Source of the DNA: Candidatus Bathyarchaeota archaeon RBG_13_60_20 | GTDB taxonomy: Archaea; Thermoproteota; Bathyarchaeia; TCS64 | Direction: 5' to 3' | Assembly: GCA_001775965.1 (NCBI GenBank) | Contig: MEZG01000068.1 | Coordinates: 41,541 to 46,835, forward strand | Length of the DNA stretch: 5,295 bases | Shown here: in pieces, positions 1 to 5,242 of the stretch | How the letters are laid out: each line of letters begins with the position of its first letter | Position numbering within the stretch: position 1 is the stretch's first letter | Position numbers and translations under genes: made by a program | Notes under the pieces: model-generated | What the model saw: only the letters and a program-made list of their open reading frames with translations | Told to the model about the DNA's origin: nothing | The model's database searches: none

Positions 1-661
1 ACATGGGGCCCCCCACGTCGTTCCTGAGGTAGAGGGGCACTATCCCGTCGCGACTAGTGAGCCCAATGGTGCTTCTGACGCCGACGAGGCAGCAGTGGCT
101 GCTGGGGCCGCGGATGCTGTTGCCCGTGTCGGTGCCCATGCCGACGAGTCCTAGGTTGGCGGCGATCGCCGCAGCGGTGCCCCCGCTGCTGCCGGCCGGT
201 ACCCTGGCCAGATCGTAGGGGTTCCTGGTGGTTCCGGCGACGCTGCTCTCCGTGAGGTAGGGGCTGAACGCCCACTCGGCCATATTACTCTTGCCCAGCA
301 CCACGGCCCCGGCCTCCCTGAGCCTCCTCACCATGAACGCGTCGTCCTGCGGCAGGGAGCCCTTCAGGGCGAGGCTCCCGGCGGACGTCTGGAGGTCGTG
401 GGTGTCGTAGTTGTCCTTGACCACGACGGGGACCCCGTGCAGCGGCCGCAGCCTCCCCGTCCTCCTGTACTCGTCGTCCAGGGCGCCCGCCTCCTCAGGC
501 GCCCTCGGGTTGAGGACCACCATGGAGTTGAGGCCGGTGGGCTTGTCGTAGAACCTGATGCGGTTAAGGTAGGCTTCCGTCGCCTGCCTGCATGTCGCCT
601 CCCCCTCCCGGAGACGCCTGTGGAGCTCCCCGACGGTCAGCTCCAGGACCCCGTGTGGCAT
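1..661 (-). CDS. Amidase signature family hydrolase, N-terminal 220 residues (cut by window edge)
   Basis: This is a serine amidohydrolase of the amidase signature family, which hydrolyses C-N bonds of amides with a Lys/cis-Ser/Ser triad. The minus-strand frame is open from ATG 661 to the left edge. All three catalytic positions are visible: Lys82 in VVVKDN, cis-Ser158 in the glycine/serine-rich AGSSGGT loop, and nucleophile Ser182 in GTDTGNSIRG. The 24-residue spacing between the serines matches known family members. The enzyme is cytosolic, with no signal peptide. Family members are usually 450-500 residues, so about half is missing. The loop reads GNSIRGPSSH instead of the commoner GGSIRIPA, which puts it in a distinct but known amidase branch and argues against GatA. 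The substrate cannot be told. A TATA-like element centred 26 bp upstream points to a leaderless transcript starting at this ATG. It is divergent from the MFS transporter gene. Confidence 0.95.
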   Translation of the reverse strand, partial: MPHGVLELTVGELHRRLREGEATCRQATEAYLNRIRFYDKPTGLNSMVVLNPRAPEEAGALDDEYRRTGRLRPLHGVPVVVKDNYDTHDLQTSAGSLALKGSLPQDDAFMVRRLREAGAVVLGKSNMAEWAFSPYLTESSVAGTTRNPYDLARVPAGSSGGTAAAIAANLGLVGMGTDTGNSIRGPSSHCCLVGVRSTIGLTSRDGIVPLYLRNDVGGPM

Positions 662-683
662 GCATCTGATGCGCGCTGATACG

Positions 684-690
684 CTTTTAT
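684..690 (-). promoter_or_regulatory. TATA box of the amidase gene
   Basis: On the minus strand this reads ATAAAAG, close to the archaeal TATA consensus. Its centre at about 687 lies 26 bp before the A of the amidase ATG at 661, the usual TATA-to-transcription-start distance. No SD site precedes the ATG, so the mRNA is probably leaderless. This is an inference from position and sequence. Confidence 0.6.
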
Positions 691-716
691 CTGTATGTTC
701 CTCCAGCCGAAGGGGG

Positions 717-739
717 CCTGAGACCCTGGGAGACTGAGG
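717..739. promoter_or_regulatory. Imperfect dyad between divergent promoters, candidate operator
   Basis: This 23-bp element starts with CCTGAGACC and ends with GGGAGACTGAGG. Seven of its eleven outer-to-inner positions pair across the centre (CCT/AGG, AG/CT and inner C/G pairs). It lies between the TATA boxes of the amidase and the MFS gene, where one regulator could act on both. The mismatches and the GC-rich setting keep this tentative. Confidence 0.3.
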
Positions 740-751
740 GGATTCTCATCC

Positions 752-767
752 GGGAAAGGTCTAAATC
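752..767 (+). promoter_or_regulatory. BRE/TATA promoter of the MFS gene
   Basis: A purine-rich GGGAAAGG (a BRE-like, TFB-binding element) is followed by TCTAAATC at 760-767. Transcription is expected near 790. That leaves a leader of about 18 nt before TTG 808, enough to include the SD-like GGGGGTCA at 797-804. Confidence 0.5.
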
Positions 768-807
768 GGCGAAGCCGTACTGTACCTGATTTCGCCGGGG
801 GTCAGGC

Positions 808-2073
808 TTGGCTGCGCGTGAGTACTGGGGGATGGTCCGGGACGTGTTCAGCAACCAGAACATCCTGGCCATAAGCCTCACCACGAGCCTGTGGAGCCTG
901 GTGCAGCAGGGCTGGAACCCGTTCTGGCCCAAGTACATGCTGGACAATCTGGGCGCCTCGGTGACCATCATCGGGCTTATAACCGCCATAACCACGGCGG
1001 AGCGGCTGCTGTTCCAGTTACCCGGGGGCATCCTGGCGGACAGGTACGGGCGTAAGAAGATCATTGTCTACGGGACTCTCATCAGGACGCTGTCGCCCCT
1101 CATCTACTTCTTTGCGCCCACCTGGGAGTGGATCATCCCGGCCGCCATCATCAACGGGATGGCGAGCCTATACATGCCCGCGTTCTCCGCGATAGTAGCG
1201 GACAGCCTCCCCGAGAAGAGGCGGGGAGCCGGCTACGGGGCGTACAATACCATAACCAACGTGCCCATGATGATTGGGCCTCTCGTCGGTGGCCTGGCCA
1301 TCGAGGCGTACGGCTACGAGTTCGGCGTCAAGTTGTTCCTGGCCCTCCAGGTGGTGGTCGGCCTCATAATGACCGTGGTCAGGCACATGATCCTCCACGA
1401 GACCATAGAGTCCAGGCACGTGGACAGGAAGGCGCCCCTGCTGCCCACGGCGGGGACGTTCAGGGAGTTCCCGGGGACCATCAAGGTGATGATAGTTGTT
1501 GCCATCATCGGGAGCTTCAGCTCGCGGCTGGTCTTCGACCTCATCAACCTGTACGCCTTGGAGGTGCTCAAGCTGAGCCCGGGCCAGCTGGGGCTCATCA
1601 ACACCGCGGTGGGGGCCACCTCGACACTCCTGGCGCTGCCCGGCGGGATGCTGAGCGACAGGTACGGCCGCAGGGGCAACATCATGCTGGGCCGCACCGT
1701 GTCGCCTCTAAGCCAGGGCCTCGTGACGCTGGCGGGAGGCTTCAACGCCTACTTCGCGGTCAGGGTGTTCAACGCGGCCGGGATTGCCGTGGGCGGCAGC
1801 GGCATGGAGGCGGGGGGGCCCAGCTGGAACGCGCTCATCGCGGACATCGTGCCCCCGGAGAAGAGGGCCACTGTGCTTGGAACCATTGGGACACTGACGG
1901 CCGTGGTGGCGGCGCCGGGCTCCGTGCTGGGCGGCTACCTATGGGACACCGTGAGCCCTCAGCTACCCTTCCAGCTGAGCATGGTCGTGGGGCTGGTCTC
2001 CGCCGCCCTGTTCTGGTGGAAGGTGAAGGAGCCCACGGCCGAGGAGAAGCTGGGCGTCGAGCAGAGGCGCTAG
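808..2073 (+). CDS. Major Facilitator Superfamily transporter, 12 predicted membrane helices
   Basis: This is a 421-residue secondary transporter in the cytoplasmic membrane. The MFS signature motif A occurs in both halves: GGILADRYGRK at residues 73-83 (loop 2-3) and GGMLSDRYGRR at 279-289 (loop 8-9). Each half also has the loop after helix 4 or 10: DSLPEKRRGAGYGAYNT at 132-148 and DIVPPEKRATVLG at 346-358. The length is typical and the protein looks intact. The substrate is not evident; the sequence resembles the broad drug/metabolite exporter and sugar-porter-like branches. I take TTG 808 as the start because a frame stop lies at 787-789 and SD-like GGGGGTCA precedes it by 3 nt; ATG 832 is the alternative. 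The gene is divergent from the amidase. Its TAG stop shares the CTAG at 2070-2073 with the stop of the opposing MBL gene. Confidence 0.95.
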   Translation: MAAREYWGMVRDVFSNQNILAISLTTSLWSLVQQGWNPFWPKYMLDNLGASVTIIGLITAITTAERLLFQLPGGILADRYGRKKIIVYGTLIRTLSPLIYFFAPTWEWIIPAAIINGMASLYMPAFSAIVADSLPEKRRGAGYGAYNTITNVPMMIGPLVGGLAIEAYGYEFGVKLFLALQVVVGLIMTVVRHMILHETIESRHVDRKAPLLPTAGTFREFPGTIKVMIVVAIIGSFSSRLVFDLINLYALEVLKLSPGQLGLINTAVGATSTLLALPGGMLSDRYGRRGNIMLGRTVSPLSQGLVTLAGGFNAYFAVRVFNAAGIAVGGSGMEAGGPSWNALIADIVPPEKRATVLGTIGTLTAVVAAPGSVLGGYLWDTVSPQLPFQLSMVVGLVSAALFWWKVKEPTAEEKLGVEQRR

Positions 2074-2966
2074 GTCCTCGCCCAGAGGAGGCTGTTGCCC
2101 CTCAGCTCGGTCCTGATCCTCTTGGTCTCGTGGAGGTGTCCCAGGTAGGCCATGACCGTGGTGTGGACCAGGAAGTACTGCTGGACCACGTCCAGGTCGA
2201 GGCCGTACCGTGTGCAGAGCTCGGCCTGGACTTGCTCGCTGGTCTTGGGCTCGGCGAGGATGCTGTGGACGTCTTCCAGTATCCTGTTGGTGGCGTCCAG
2301 GTTCAGCTGGGCGAGGGGCGTTATTTCGGCCACGGGCTCGGTGTGGCTGGGAACGTAGAGGCTGTGCAGCGTGCCTATGAGCCGCTCAAGGGTCTGCAGA
2401 TGGCTGCCCACGTCCTGGACAACGGGGACCCTGTACTTGTTGATGACGCGTTCGCTGAACACCGTGTCGGCGCAAAACAGAACTCTGTCTACGAGGACGC
2501 CTATCTGGTTGGGGCTGTGGCCGGGTAGCGGCACGATCTCAAGCTCCCTGCCGATGACGGCGGCCTTGCCTGGCTGGAGGATGTGGTGGACGGGGCTGGG
2601 CCTGGCCATGACGAACCTGTTTCGAAGGTTGCCTATGGGGGCGGCGCCATGGAACAGGTAGAGGGGCTCTAGGATGGGGCTCTGGATGATGCTGGCCTCC
2701 ACCTCGGGTGCATAGACCTCGGCGCCCAGGTTCCTCACCAGATAGTCGTTGCCGCCGTAGTGGTCCGCGTGGCTGTGGGTGTTGATGATGGCTCTAAGCT
2801 TCAGGCCCTCGTCCTCCAAGGCCTTCCTGATCTCGCGTCCAGAGTCCTTGTCCAGGCCCGTGTCGACGACGGCTGCCTCGCCGCCAGCCTTTATGACGCC
2901 GATGTTCACGGCTCCCGGCATGTAGGCGACGCCCTCCGCGATGTCGATTAGCGTCAACTCTTCCAC
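2070..2966 (-). CDS. Metallo-beta-lactamase fold hydrolase with C-terminal winged-helix-like domain
   Basis: This 298-residue cytosolic protein has the full set of binuclear metal ligands. These are HSHADH at residues 64-69 (His64, His66, Asp68, His69), His150 in PGHSPNQIG, Asp167 in FCADTVF and His208 in PSHTEP. The N-terminal strands (VDTG at 34-37) are typical of the glyoxalase II-like branch. Residues 95-135 form an extra segment (LEPLYLFHGAAP, then RNRFVMARPSPV) that may cover the active site. After about residue 220, a helical tail ends in an HTTVMAYLGHLHETKRI-type segment. It resembles the winged-helix domain attached to many such hydrolases (BLACT_WH type). The likely activity is hydrolysis of a thioester, lactone or phosphoester; the substrate is unknown. 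The start is GTG 2966, supported by GGAGG 4 nt upstream. The gene is convergent with the MFS gene, with the two stop codons overlapping. Confidence 0.94.
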   Translation of the reverse strand: MEELTLIDIAEGVAYMPGAVNIGVIKAGGEAAVVDTGLDKDSGREIRKALEDEGLKLRAIINTHSHADHYGGNDYLVRNLGAEVYAPEVEASIIQSPILEPLYLFHGAAPIGNLRNRFVMARPSPVHHILQPGKAAVIGRELEIVPLPGHSPNQIGVLVDRVLFCADTVFSERVINKYRVPVVQDVGSHLQTLERLIGTLHSLYVPSHTEPVAEITPLAQLNLDATNRILEDVHSILAEPKTSEQVQAELCTRYGLDLDVVQQYFLVHTTVMAYLGHLHETKRIRTELRGNSLLWART

Positions 2967-2970
2967 CTTG

Positions 2971-2975
2971 CCTCC
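2971..2975 (-). promoter_or_regulatory. Shine-Dalgarno site of the MBL gene
   Basis: GGAGG on the minus strand lies 4 nt before GTG 2966 and fixes that start. It is the clearest SD site in the window; the other genes mostly look leaderless. Confidence 0.7.
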
Positions 2976-3029
2976 GTAGTAGCGCGGGGCGACGGTTAAT
3001 GGTTGCCCCGCCTTCCCTGGCTGCGGCCG

Positions 3030-3062
3030 GTCTTAGACTAATTACCTGCATTTACCTAAGAC
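3030..3062. promoter_or_regulatory. Inverted repeat enclosing 10-bp-spaced direct repeats, candidate operator
   Basis: Perfect 7-bp arms GTCTTAG (3030-3036) and CTAAGAC (3056-3062) enclose 19 bp. Two TTACCT copies, at 3042-3047 and 3052-3057, are exactly one helical turn apart; the second overlaps the right arm. The element lies in the gap upstream of the MBL gene and the MFS remnant, just before a promoter-like sequence. Weak TATA-like matches for the MBL gene on the minus strand (3036-3057) overlap it. Confidence 0.4.
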
Positions 3063-3078
3063 GGAAAACTCTATATGG
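3063..3078 (+). promoter_or_regulatory. BRE/TATA-like promoter before the MFS remnant
   Basis: GGAAAAC followed by TCTATATGG resembles an archaeal BRE plus TATA box. Transcription would begin near 3099, about 20 nt before ATG 3119. GAGGG at 3106-3110 could then serve as a ribosome-binding site. It is possibly a live promoter ahead of a gene remnant. Confidence 0.45.
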
Positions 3079-3098
3079 GGGCGCACCAGCGGCTTCAA

Positions 3099-3274
3099 GG
3101 TTTCAGAGGGCCGGCGGCATGGTCATCGACTCCCTGGGGTACAACATGGTTTTCCTGCTGGCGGCTGGGGCCTCGGCCCTCAGCCTCTTCATCGTGAGGC
3201 TGTGGGTGCCCGAGCCGGCTTGGGTAAAGCTGAGTGCAGCCCAGGCTCTGACGCGTAGCCTGTCTAGGGGCTGA
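3099..3274 (+). pseudogene. C-terminal remnant of a second MFS transporter, possibly expressed as a 51-residue membrane protein
   Basis: From about 3113 the frame encodes GGMVIDSLGYNMVF, one hydrophobic helix (residues 10-28 counted from ATG 3119), then VPEP and a short polar tail. The layout, GG-x-x-x-D-x-x-G, phenylalanine, last helix, then a PEP motif, copies the end of the intact transporter here (GGYLWDTVSPQLPFQL ... VKEP). The other eleven helices are missing, and nothing recognisable precedes it back to the MBL gene. Because the similarity begins two residues before the only nearby ATG, decay of a full-length gene is the simplest reading. However, ATG 3119 has GAGGG 8 nt upstream and a TATA-like site further up, so a 51-residue single-helix protein (3119-3274) could be made. 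Confidence 0.55.
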
Positions 3275-3329
3275 TCGCCGCAGCTCCCGCCGAAGCCGGT
3301 GGCATCTACAAGTCTTTATTGGATAATGG

Positions 3330-3346
3330 AAATAAACATTTATTTA
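3330..3346 (+). promoter_or_regulatory. Palindromic AT-rich TATA element of the small membrane-protein gene
   Basis: AAATAAA (3330-3336), a CA spacer, then TTTATTT (3339-3345) form a perfect inverted repeat. The right arm with its next base, TTTATTTA, acts as a TATA-like site. Its centre at about 3342 predicts transcription near 3368, just before GTG 3374. The symmetry could allow bidirectional promoter use or binding by a dimeric regulator. Confidence 0.5.
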
Positions 3347-3373
3347 GTCTGTTTGGGTCTCGTTCATTGGTCA

Positions 3374-3787
3374 GTGTTGAGGACCGTCTGGAAGGCCGGG
3401 GCCGTGTTTCTGGTCCTCTACTCGTCGCTGGTGGCGTGGGATGTGGCTGTCTATAATAGATCGCTGGCGGCCCAGGTTCCCGGGCTTGTGGAGAGGTTCG
3501 AGAGTGGCCTGGGGAAACGTTTGGAGACGTACTACGTCGGGATTGACAAATTCTATTACGGCTCCTCGTTCAGGGAGATCTCGTCGAGCGGCGAGTTCAC
3601 CCGGCTCGTCCGGGAGTCTGGGGCAGAGTATGTTTGGCGGAAGCACGGCGGGCACTCGCCCCTATACGGGACGACCTACTACTACTATGTGGGGATGGGG
3701 GACCCCCTTGTGGTGGACTACGTGTACAGGTTCAGGGTGGAGCCGCTGAGGTGGGGGCTATTCGACGTGAGGTGGGGGCTGGGGTAG
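3374..3787 (+). CDS. Hypothetical protein with N-terminal membrane anchor
   Basis: I do not recognise the family. From GTG 3374 the product is 137 residues. It has a short basic start, a hydrophobic segment at about residues 8-27 (GAVFLVLYSSLVAWDVAVYN), then a soluble domain of about 110 residues rich in tyrosine and tryptophan (YYVGIDKFYYGSSF, TTYYYYVG). It looks like a signal-anchored protein facing the cell exterior. The open frame extends to GTG 3299. That upstream stretch is AT-rich, contains the likely TATA box and would encode poor protein, so I prefer 3374, about 6 nt after the predicted transcription start; TTG 3377 is nearly as good. The end contains a 13-bp in-frame direct repeat giving RWGL twice. 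The methyltransferase gene follows 60 bp after the stop, with its own TATA-like site. Confidence 0.65.
   Translation: MLRTVWKAGAVFLVLYSSLVAWDVAVYNRSLAAQVPGLVERFESGLGKRLETYYVGIDKFYYGSSFREISSSGEFTRLVRESGAEYVWRKHGGHSPLYGTTYYYYVGMGDPLVVDYVYRFRVEPLRWGLFDVRWGLG
3747..3780 (+). repeat. 13-bp direct repeat, 21-bp period, in the hypothetical gene
   Basis: TGAGGTGGGGGCT occurs at 3747-3759 and again at 3768-3780. The 21-bp offset keeps the frame, so the protein reads RWGL, then RWGL again at its C-terminus. It looks like a small tandem duplication or replication slippage in G-rich DNA. Confidence 0.7.
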
Positions 3788-3813
3788 CGCCCGAGCCTCG
3801 TCCAGTGTAAACG

Positions 3814-3821
3814 TTTTAAAT
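3814..3821 (+). promoter_or_regulatory. TATA box of the methyltransferase gene
   Basis: TTTTAAAT lies 27 bp after the preceding stop codon. Its centre at about 3818 predicts transcription near 3844, downstream of GTG 3824 and about 4 nt before GTG 3848. This decides the start chosen for the next gene. Confidence 0.6.
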
Positions 3822-3847
3822 GCGTGTCGTTGGGACTCGTTTCGGGG

Positions 3848-4540
3848 GTGTGGTCGCTGAATCCGCGTGTAAGGAAGGTCCTGTACGTGGTCGGGTGGTA
3901 CCTTGTGTACCCCCAGCTGTGGTACCTGTGGCTGATACCCGAGCTATTCACCAGCCCCGACTACAGGCTGATGCTAGCCGCCATCGTGACCAGCTACGTC
4001 ATTGGGGCGCTGGACACCTACTTCAGACCCTTCAGCGAGAGTATAAAGGGCGACCTGGAGACGAACCCGACGTACAACCTGTTGATGCTGGGGCTCTTCC
4101 TGCTGAACCCCCTCTTCGTGGTGGCGGCCTTCAAGGAGGGGCCCGCCATGGCTCTGCTCCTGCCTTTCTGGGGCAGCCCGCTGGTGTCCTTGGCCGGAGT
4201 CGCGCTGTTGGCCGTGGGAGGGGCGGTGACGGTGGCGGGGCGAGCGCAGCTGGCCAGGTATGGGTCAGGGGTGCTCCACATCGAGGAGGGCCAGAGGCTT
4301 GTGACCACTGGTGTCTACGGGGTGATACGGCACCCAATATACGGCGGGGGCCTCATCGGGGTGGTGGGCCTCTACGCTGCTTTCAGAAGCCTTTTCACGC
4401 TCGTGGCGGTGACGGCCCTGTACTTCATTTTGATCAGGCACAGGCTGCTCTTCGAGGAGCGTATGCTAGTGGACGAGTTCGGCGACGAGTACAGGGAATA
4501 CATACAGAAGACAAGGCGGCTCATACCCTATGTGTACTAA
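3848..4540 (+). CDS. Integral-membrane methyltransferase of the ICMT/PEMT (isoprenylcysteine or phospholipid) type
   Basis: This is a 230-residue SAM-dependent membrane methyltransferase by similarity. The C-terminal family signature is clear: TTGVYGVIRHPIYGG at residues 153-167, a hydrophobic stretch to about 196, then RLLFEERMLVDEFG (199-212) and EYREYIQKTRRLIP (214-227). The RHPxYxG histidine region and the EE pair form the cofactor site in known members. Further hydrophobic segments lie at about 10-30, 42-57, 77-94 and 108-130. The acceptor may be a lipid, a prenylated cysteine or a small hydrophobic compound; many archaeal and bacterial members are uncharacterised. The frame is open from GTG 3824 (238 residues), but the TATA position favours GTG 3848. 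Neither start has a good SD site. The gene looks monocistronic and intact. Confidence 0.87.
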   Translation: MWSLNPRVRKVLYVVGWYLVYPQLWYLWLIPELFTSPDYRLMLAAIVTSYVIGALDTYFRPFSESIKGDLETNPTYNLLMLGLFLLNPLFVVAAFKEGPAMALLLPFWGSPLVSLAGVALLAVGGAVTVAGRAQLARYGSGVLHIEEGQRLVTTGVYGVIRHPIYGGGLIGVVGLYAAFRSLFTLVAVTALYFILIRHRLLFEERMLVDEFGDEYREYIQKTRRLIPYVY

Positions 4541-4717
4541 GATATATGGAGGCACCTAAAGCAACCACAGGTTCCATACAAACAACCATTTACGACCCTT
4601 ATCCAAGCGTATGACACCACGCTTTACTGCGTAACAGAGCCTAACGCTCATAGCATGTCCTAAAGGCGACTAAACAGGCTTAAAGTAAAAATTGGGTGGT
4701 CTAAATAGCGTTCACTT
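4541..4717. other. AT-rich intergenic gap with TATA-like site and small hairpin
   Basis: This 177-bp gap between the methyltransferase gene and the next minus-strand gene is clearly richer in A/T than the flanking genes. ATATAT at 4542-4547 could be a plus-strand TATA box, with transcription from about 4571. A perfect 6-bp stem, AAGCGT (4605-4610) and ACGCTT (4619-4624), closes an 8-nt loop. A weaker 4-bp stem, GCGT (4629-4632) with ACGC (4644-4647), follows. GGTCTAAAT at 4698-4706 repeats the TATA region of the MFS promoter. No tRNA or C/D-box features were found. It may encode a small RNA, or be an ordinary spacer. Confidence 0.4.
4681..4693 (-). terminator. T-rich transcription terminator candidate of the 130-residue gene
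   Basis: On the minus strand the DNA about 25 bp after the stop codon reads AATTTTTACTTTA. A run of five T residues followed by another T-rich triplet fits archaeal termination, which depends on U-tracts more than hairpins. Confidence 0.35.
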
Positions 4718-5110
4718 CTACTTGGTTGTGATGGTGTACTTGACGTCCAGGGGCTCCAGGGCCCCGTCGATCCTCTCTATGAGGTCCTCAACCTGCTTCA
4801 TGGTGGGCTTGATGAACCACTCAAAGTAGAAGTCGTACTCGCCCAGGCTCTCACCGCTCTTGCTTATGATGGTGTCGCATCTCTTCCCGCTGATGACGCC
4901 TTCCCCGAAGTACTTCATCACCCCCTCCTGAGAGGCCAGGGAGGGCTCGATCAGGCGGTCCCCTAAATCCATCTGGGAGATACCGATATGCGCCGCAATG
5001 GGCGTATCCATAATGCAGACCTCGGGCATGCCCACAGCGACCTTCTCGAGCGCCTTCAAAGCCTTAAGCAAGGGCGGCCCGTAGATTCTCACATAGCTTA
5101 TCATAGCCAC
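4718..5110 (-). CDS. Conserved-looking hypothetical cytosolic protein, 130 residues
   Basis: I cannot name a family. The product has no membrane segment or signal peptide. Its order looks alpha/beta: strand ISYVRIYG (4-11), helix PPLLKALKALEKVAV (12-26), strand EVCIMDT (30-36), a loop-rich middle (40-75), a possible strand GVISGKRCDTIIS (71-83), strand EYDFYFEWFI (91-100), helix TMKQVEDLIERIDGAL (103-118) and strand VKYTITTK (123-130). This alternation suggests a small ferredoxin-like or related fold, by inference only. Two cysteines (32, 78) and one histidine (41) do not form an obvious metal site. Base composition and balanced residues look like a genuine gene. The TATA box centre lies about 28 bp before GTG 5110; ATG 5104 (residue 3) is a close alternative. 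A T-run follows the stop codon. Confidence 0.85.
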   Translation of the reverse strand: MAMISYVRIYGPPLLKALKALEKVAVGMPEVCIMDTPIAAHIGISQMDLGDRLIEPSLASQEGVMKYFGEGVISGKRCDTIISKSGESLGEYDFYFEWFIKPTMKQVEDLIERIDGALEPLDVKYTITTK

Positions 5111-5134
5111 TTCACATGATCAAATACATTCTAC

Positions 5135-5142
5135 ATTTAAAT
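5135..5142 (-). promoter_or_regulatory. TATA box of the 130-residue protein gene
   Basis: ATTTAAAT, centred at about 5138, predicts a transcription start near 5112, two bases before GTG 5110. No strong SD site is seen, so the transcript would be leaderless or have a very short leader. A second AT-rich stretch (TTAATATA, about 5150-5157) is a weaker alternative. Confidence 0.6.
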
Positions 5143-5212
5143 ACCTAAATTAATATACGAGGAATTTTACCTAACACGTCTGGTGAAGGCAAAACAGAAA
5201 ATTTTTTTTCCG

Positions 5213-5237
5213 CTTATAACAGGCTAGCCGTTATAAC
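5213..5237 (+). promoter_or_regulatory. TATA box inside an inverted repeat, candidate autoregulatory operator
   Basis: CTTATAAC at 5213-5220 is centred 26 bp before ATG 5243, so transcription would begin at that ATG. A run of eight T residues lies just upstream (5202-5209). The arms TTATAAC (5214-5220) and GTTATAA (5230-5236) form a perfect inverted repeat around a spacer containing the palindrome GGCTAGCC (5222-5229). A protein bound here would cover the TATA box and the initiation region, so repression is the natural guess. Confidence 0.55.
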
Positions 5238-5242
5238 AAAAA

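Noticed and set aside
54..275. 73-codon minus-strand frame inside the amidase
   Set aside because: It is the out-of-frame reading of the catalytic-serine region; the correct frame gives the amidase signature motifs.
1128..2528. 466-codon open frame on the plus strand
   Set aside because: It is a shadow of the MFS and MBL genes. Its product is low-complexity, rich in G, R, H, A and Q, as out-of-frame GC-rich DNA gives, while both overlapped genes carry complete family motifs.
2999..3118. Upstream extension of the MFS remnant to ATG 2999
   Set aside because: This stretch contains the candidate operator and TATA-like site, and its translation does not resemble an MFS helix; the similarity begins at about 3113.
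3820..4614. 264-codon plus frame overlapping the methyltransferase
   Set aside because: The translation is R/G/A/P-rich with no motif, while the neighbouring frame carries the methyltransferase signature.
4546..4614. 22-codon plus-strand mini-ORF after the methyltransferase
   Set aside because: Its ATG lies inside the TATA-like ATATAT and there is no supporting signal; length alone is not evidence.
4556..4651. 31-codon minus-strand ORF (MSVRLCYAV start)
   Set aside because: It is short, has no SD site or TATA at the right distance and shows no recognisable motif; it could be chance in an AT-rich gap.
4571..4680. Possible tRNA or C/D-box RNA in the intergenic gap
   Set aside because: GGTTCC at 4570-4575 recalls a T-loop but no acceptor or anticodon stems fit, and no C-box/D-box pair was found.
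5111..5242. AT-rich stretch as a replication origin
   Set aside because: No origin-recognition-box repeats are visible and no cdc6/orc gene is present; two divergent promoters explain the AT-richness.
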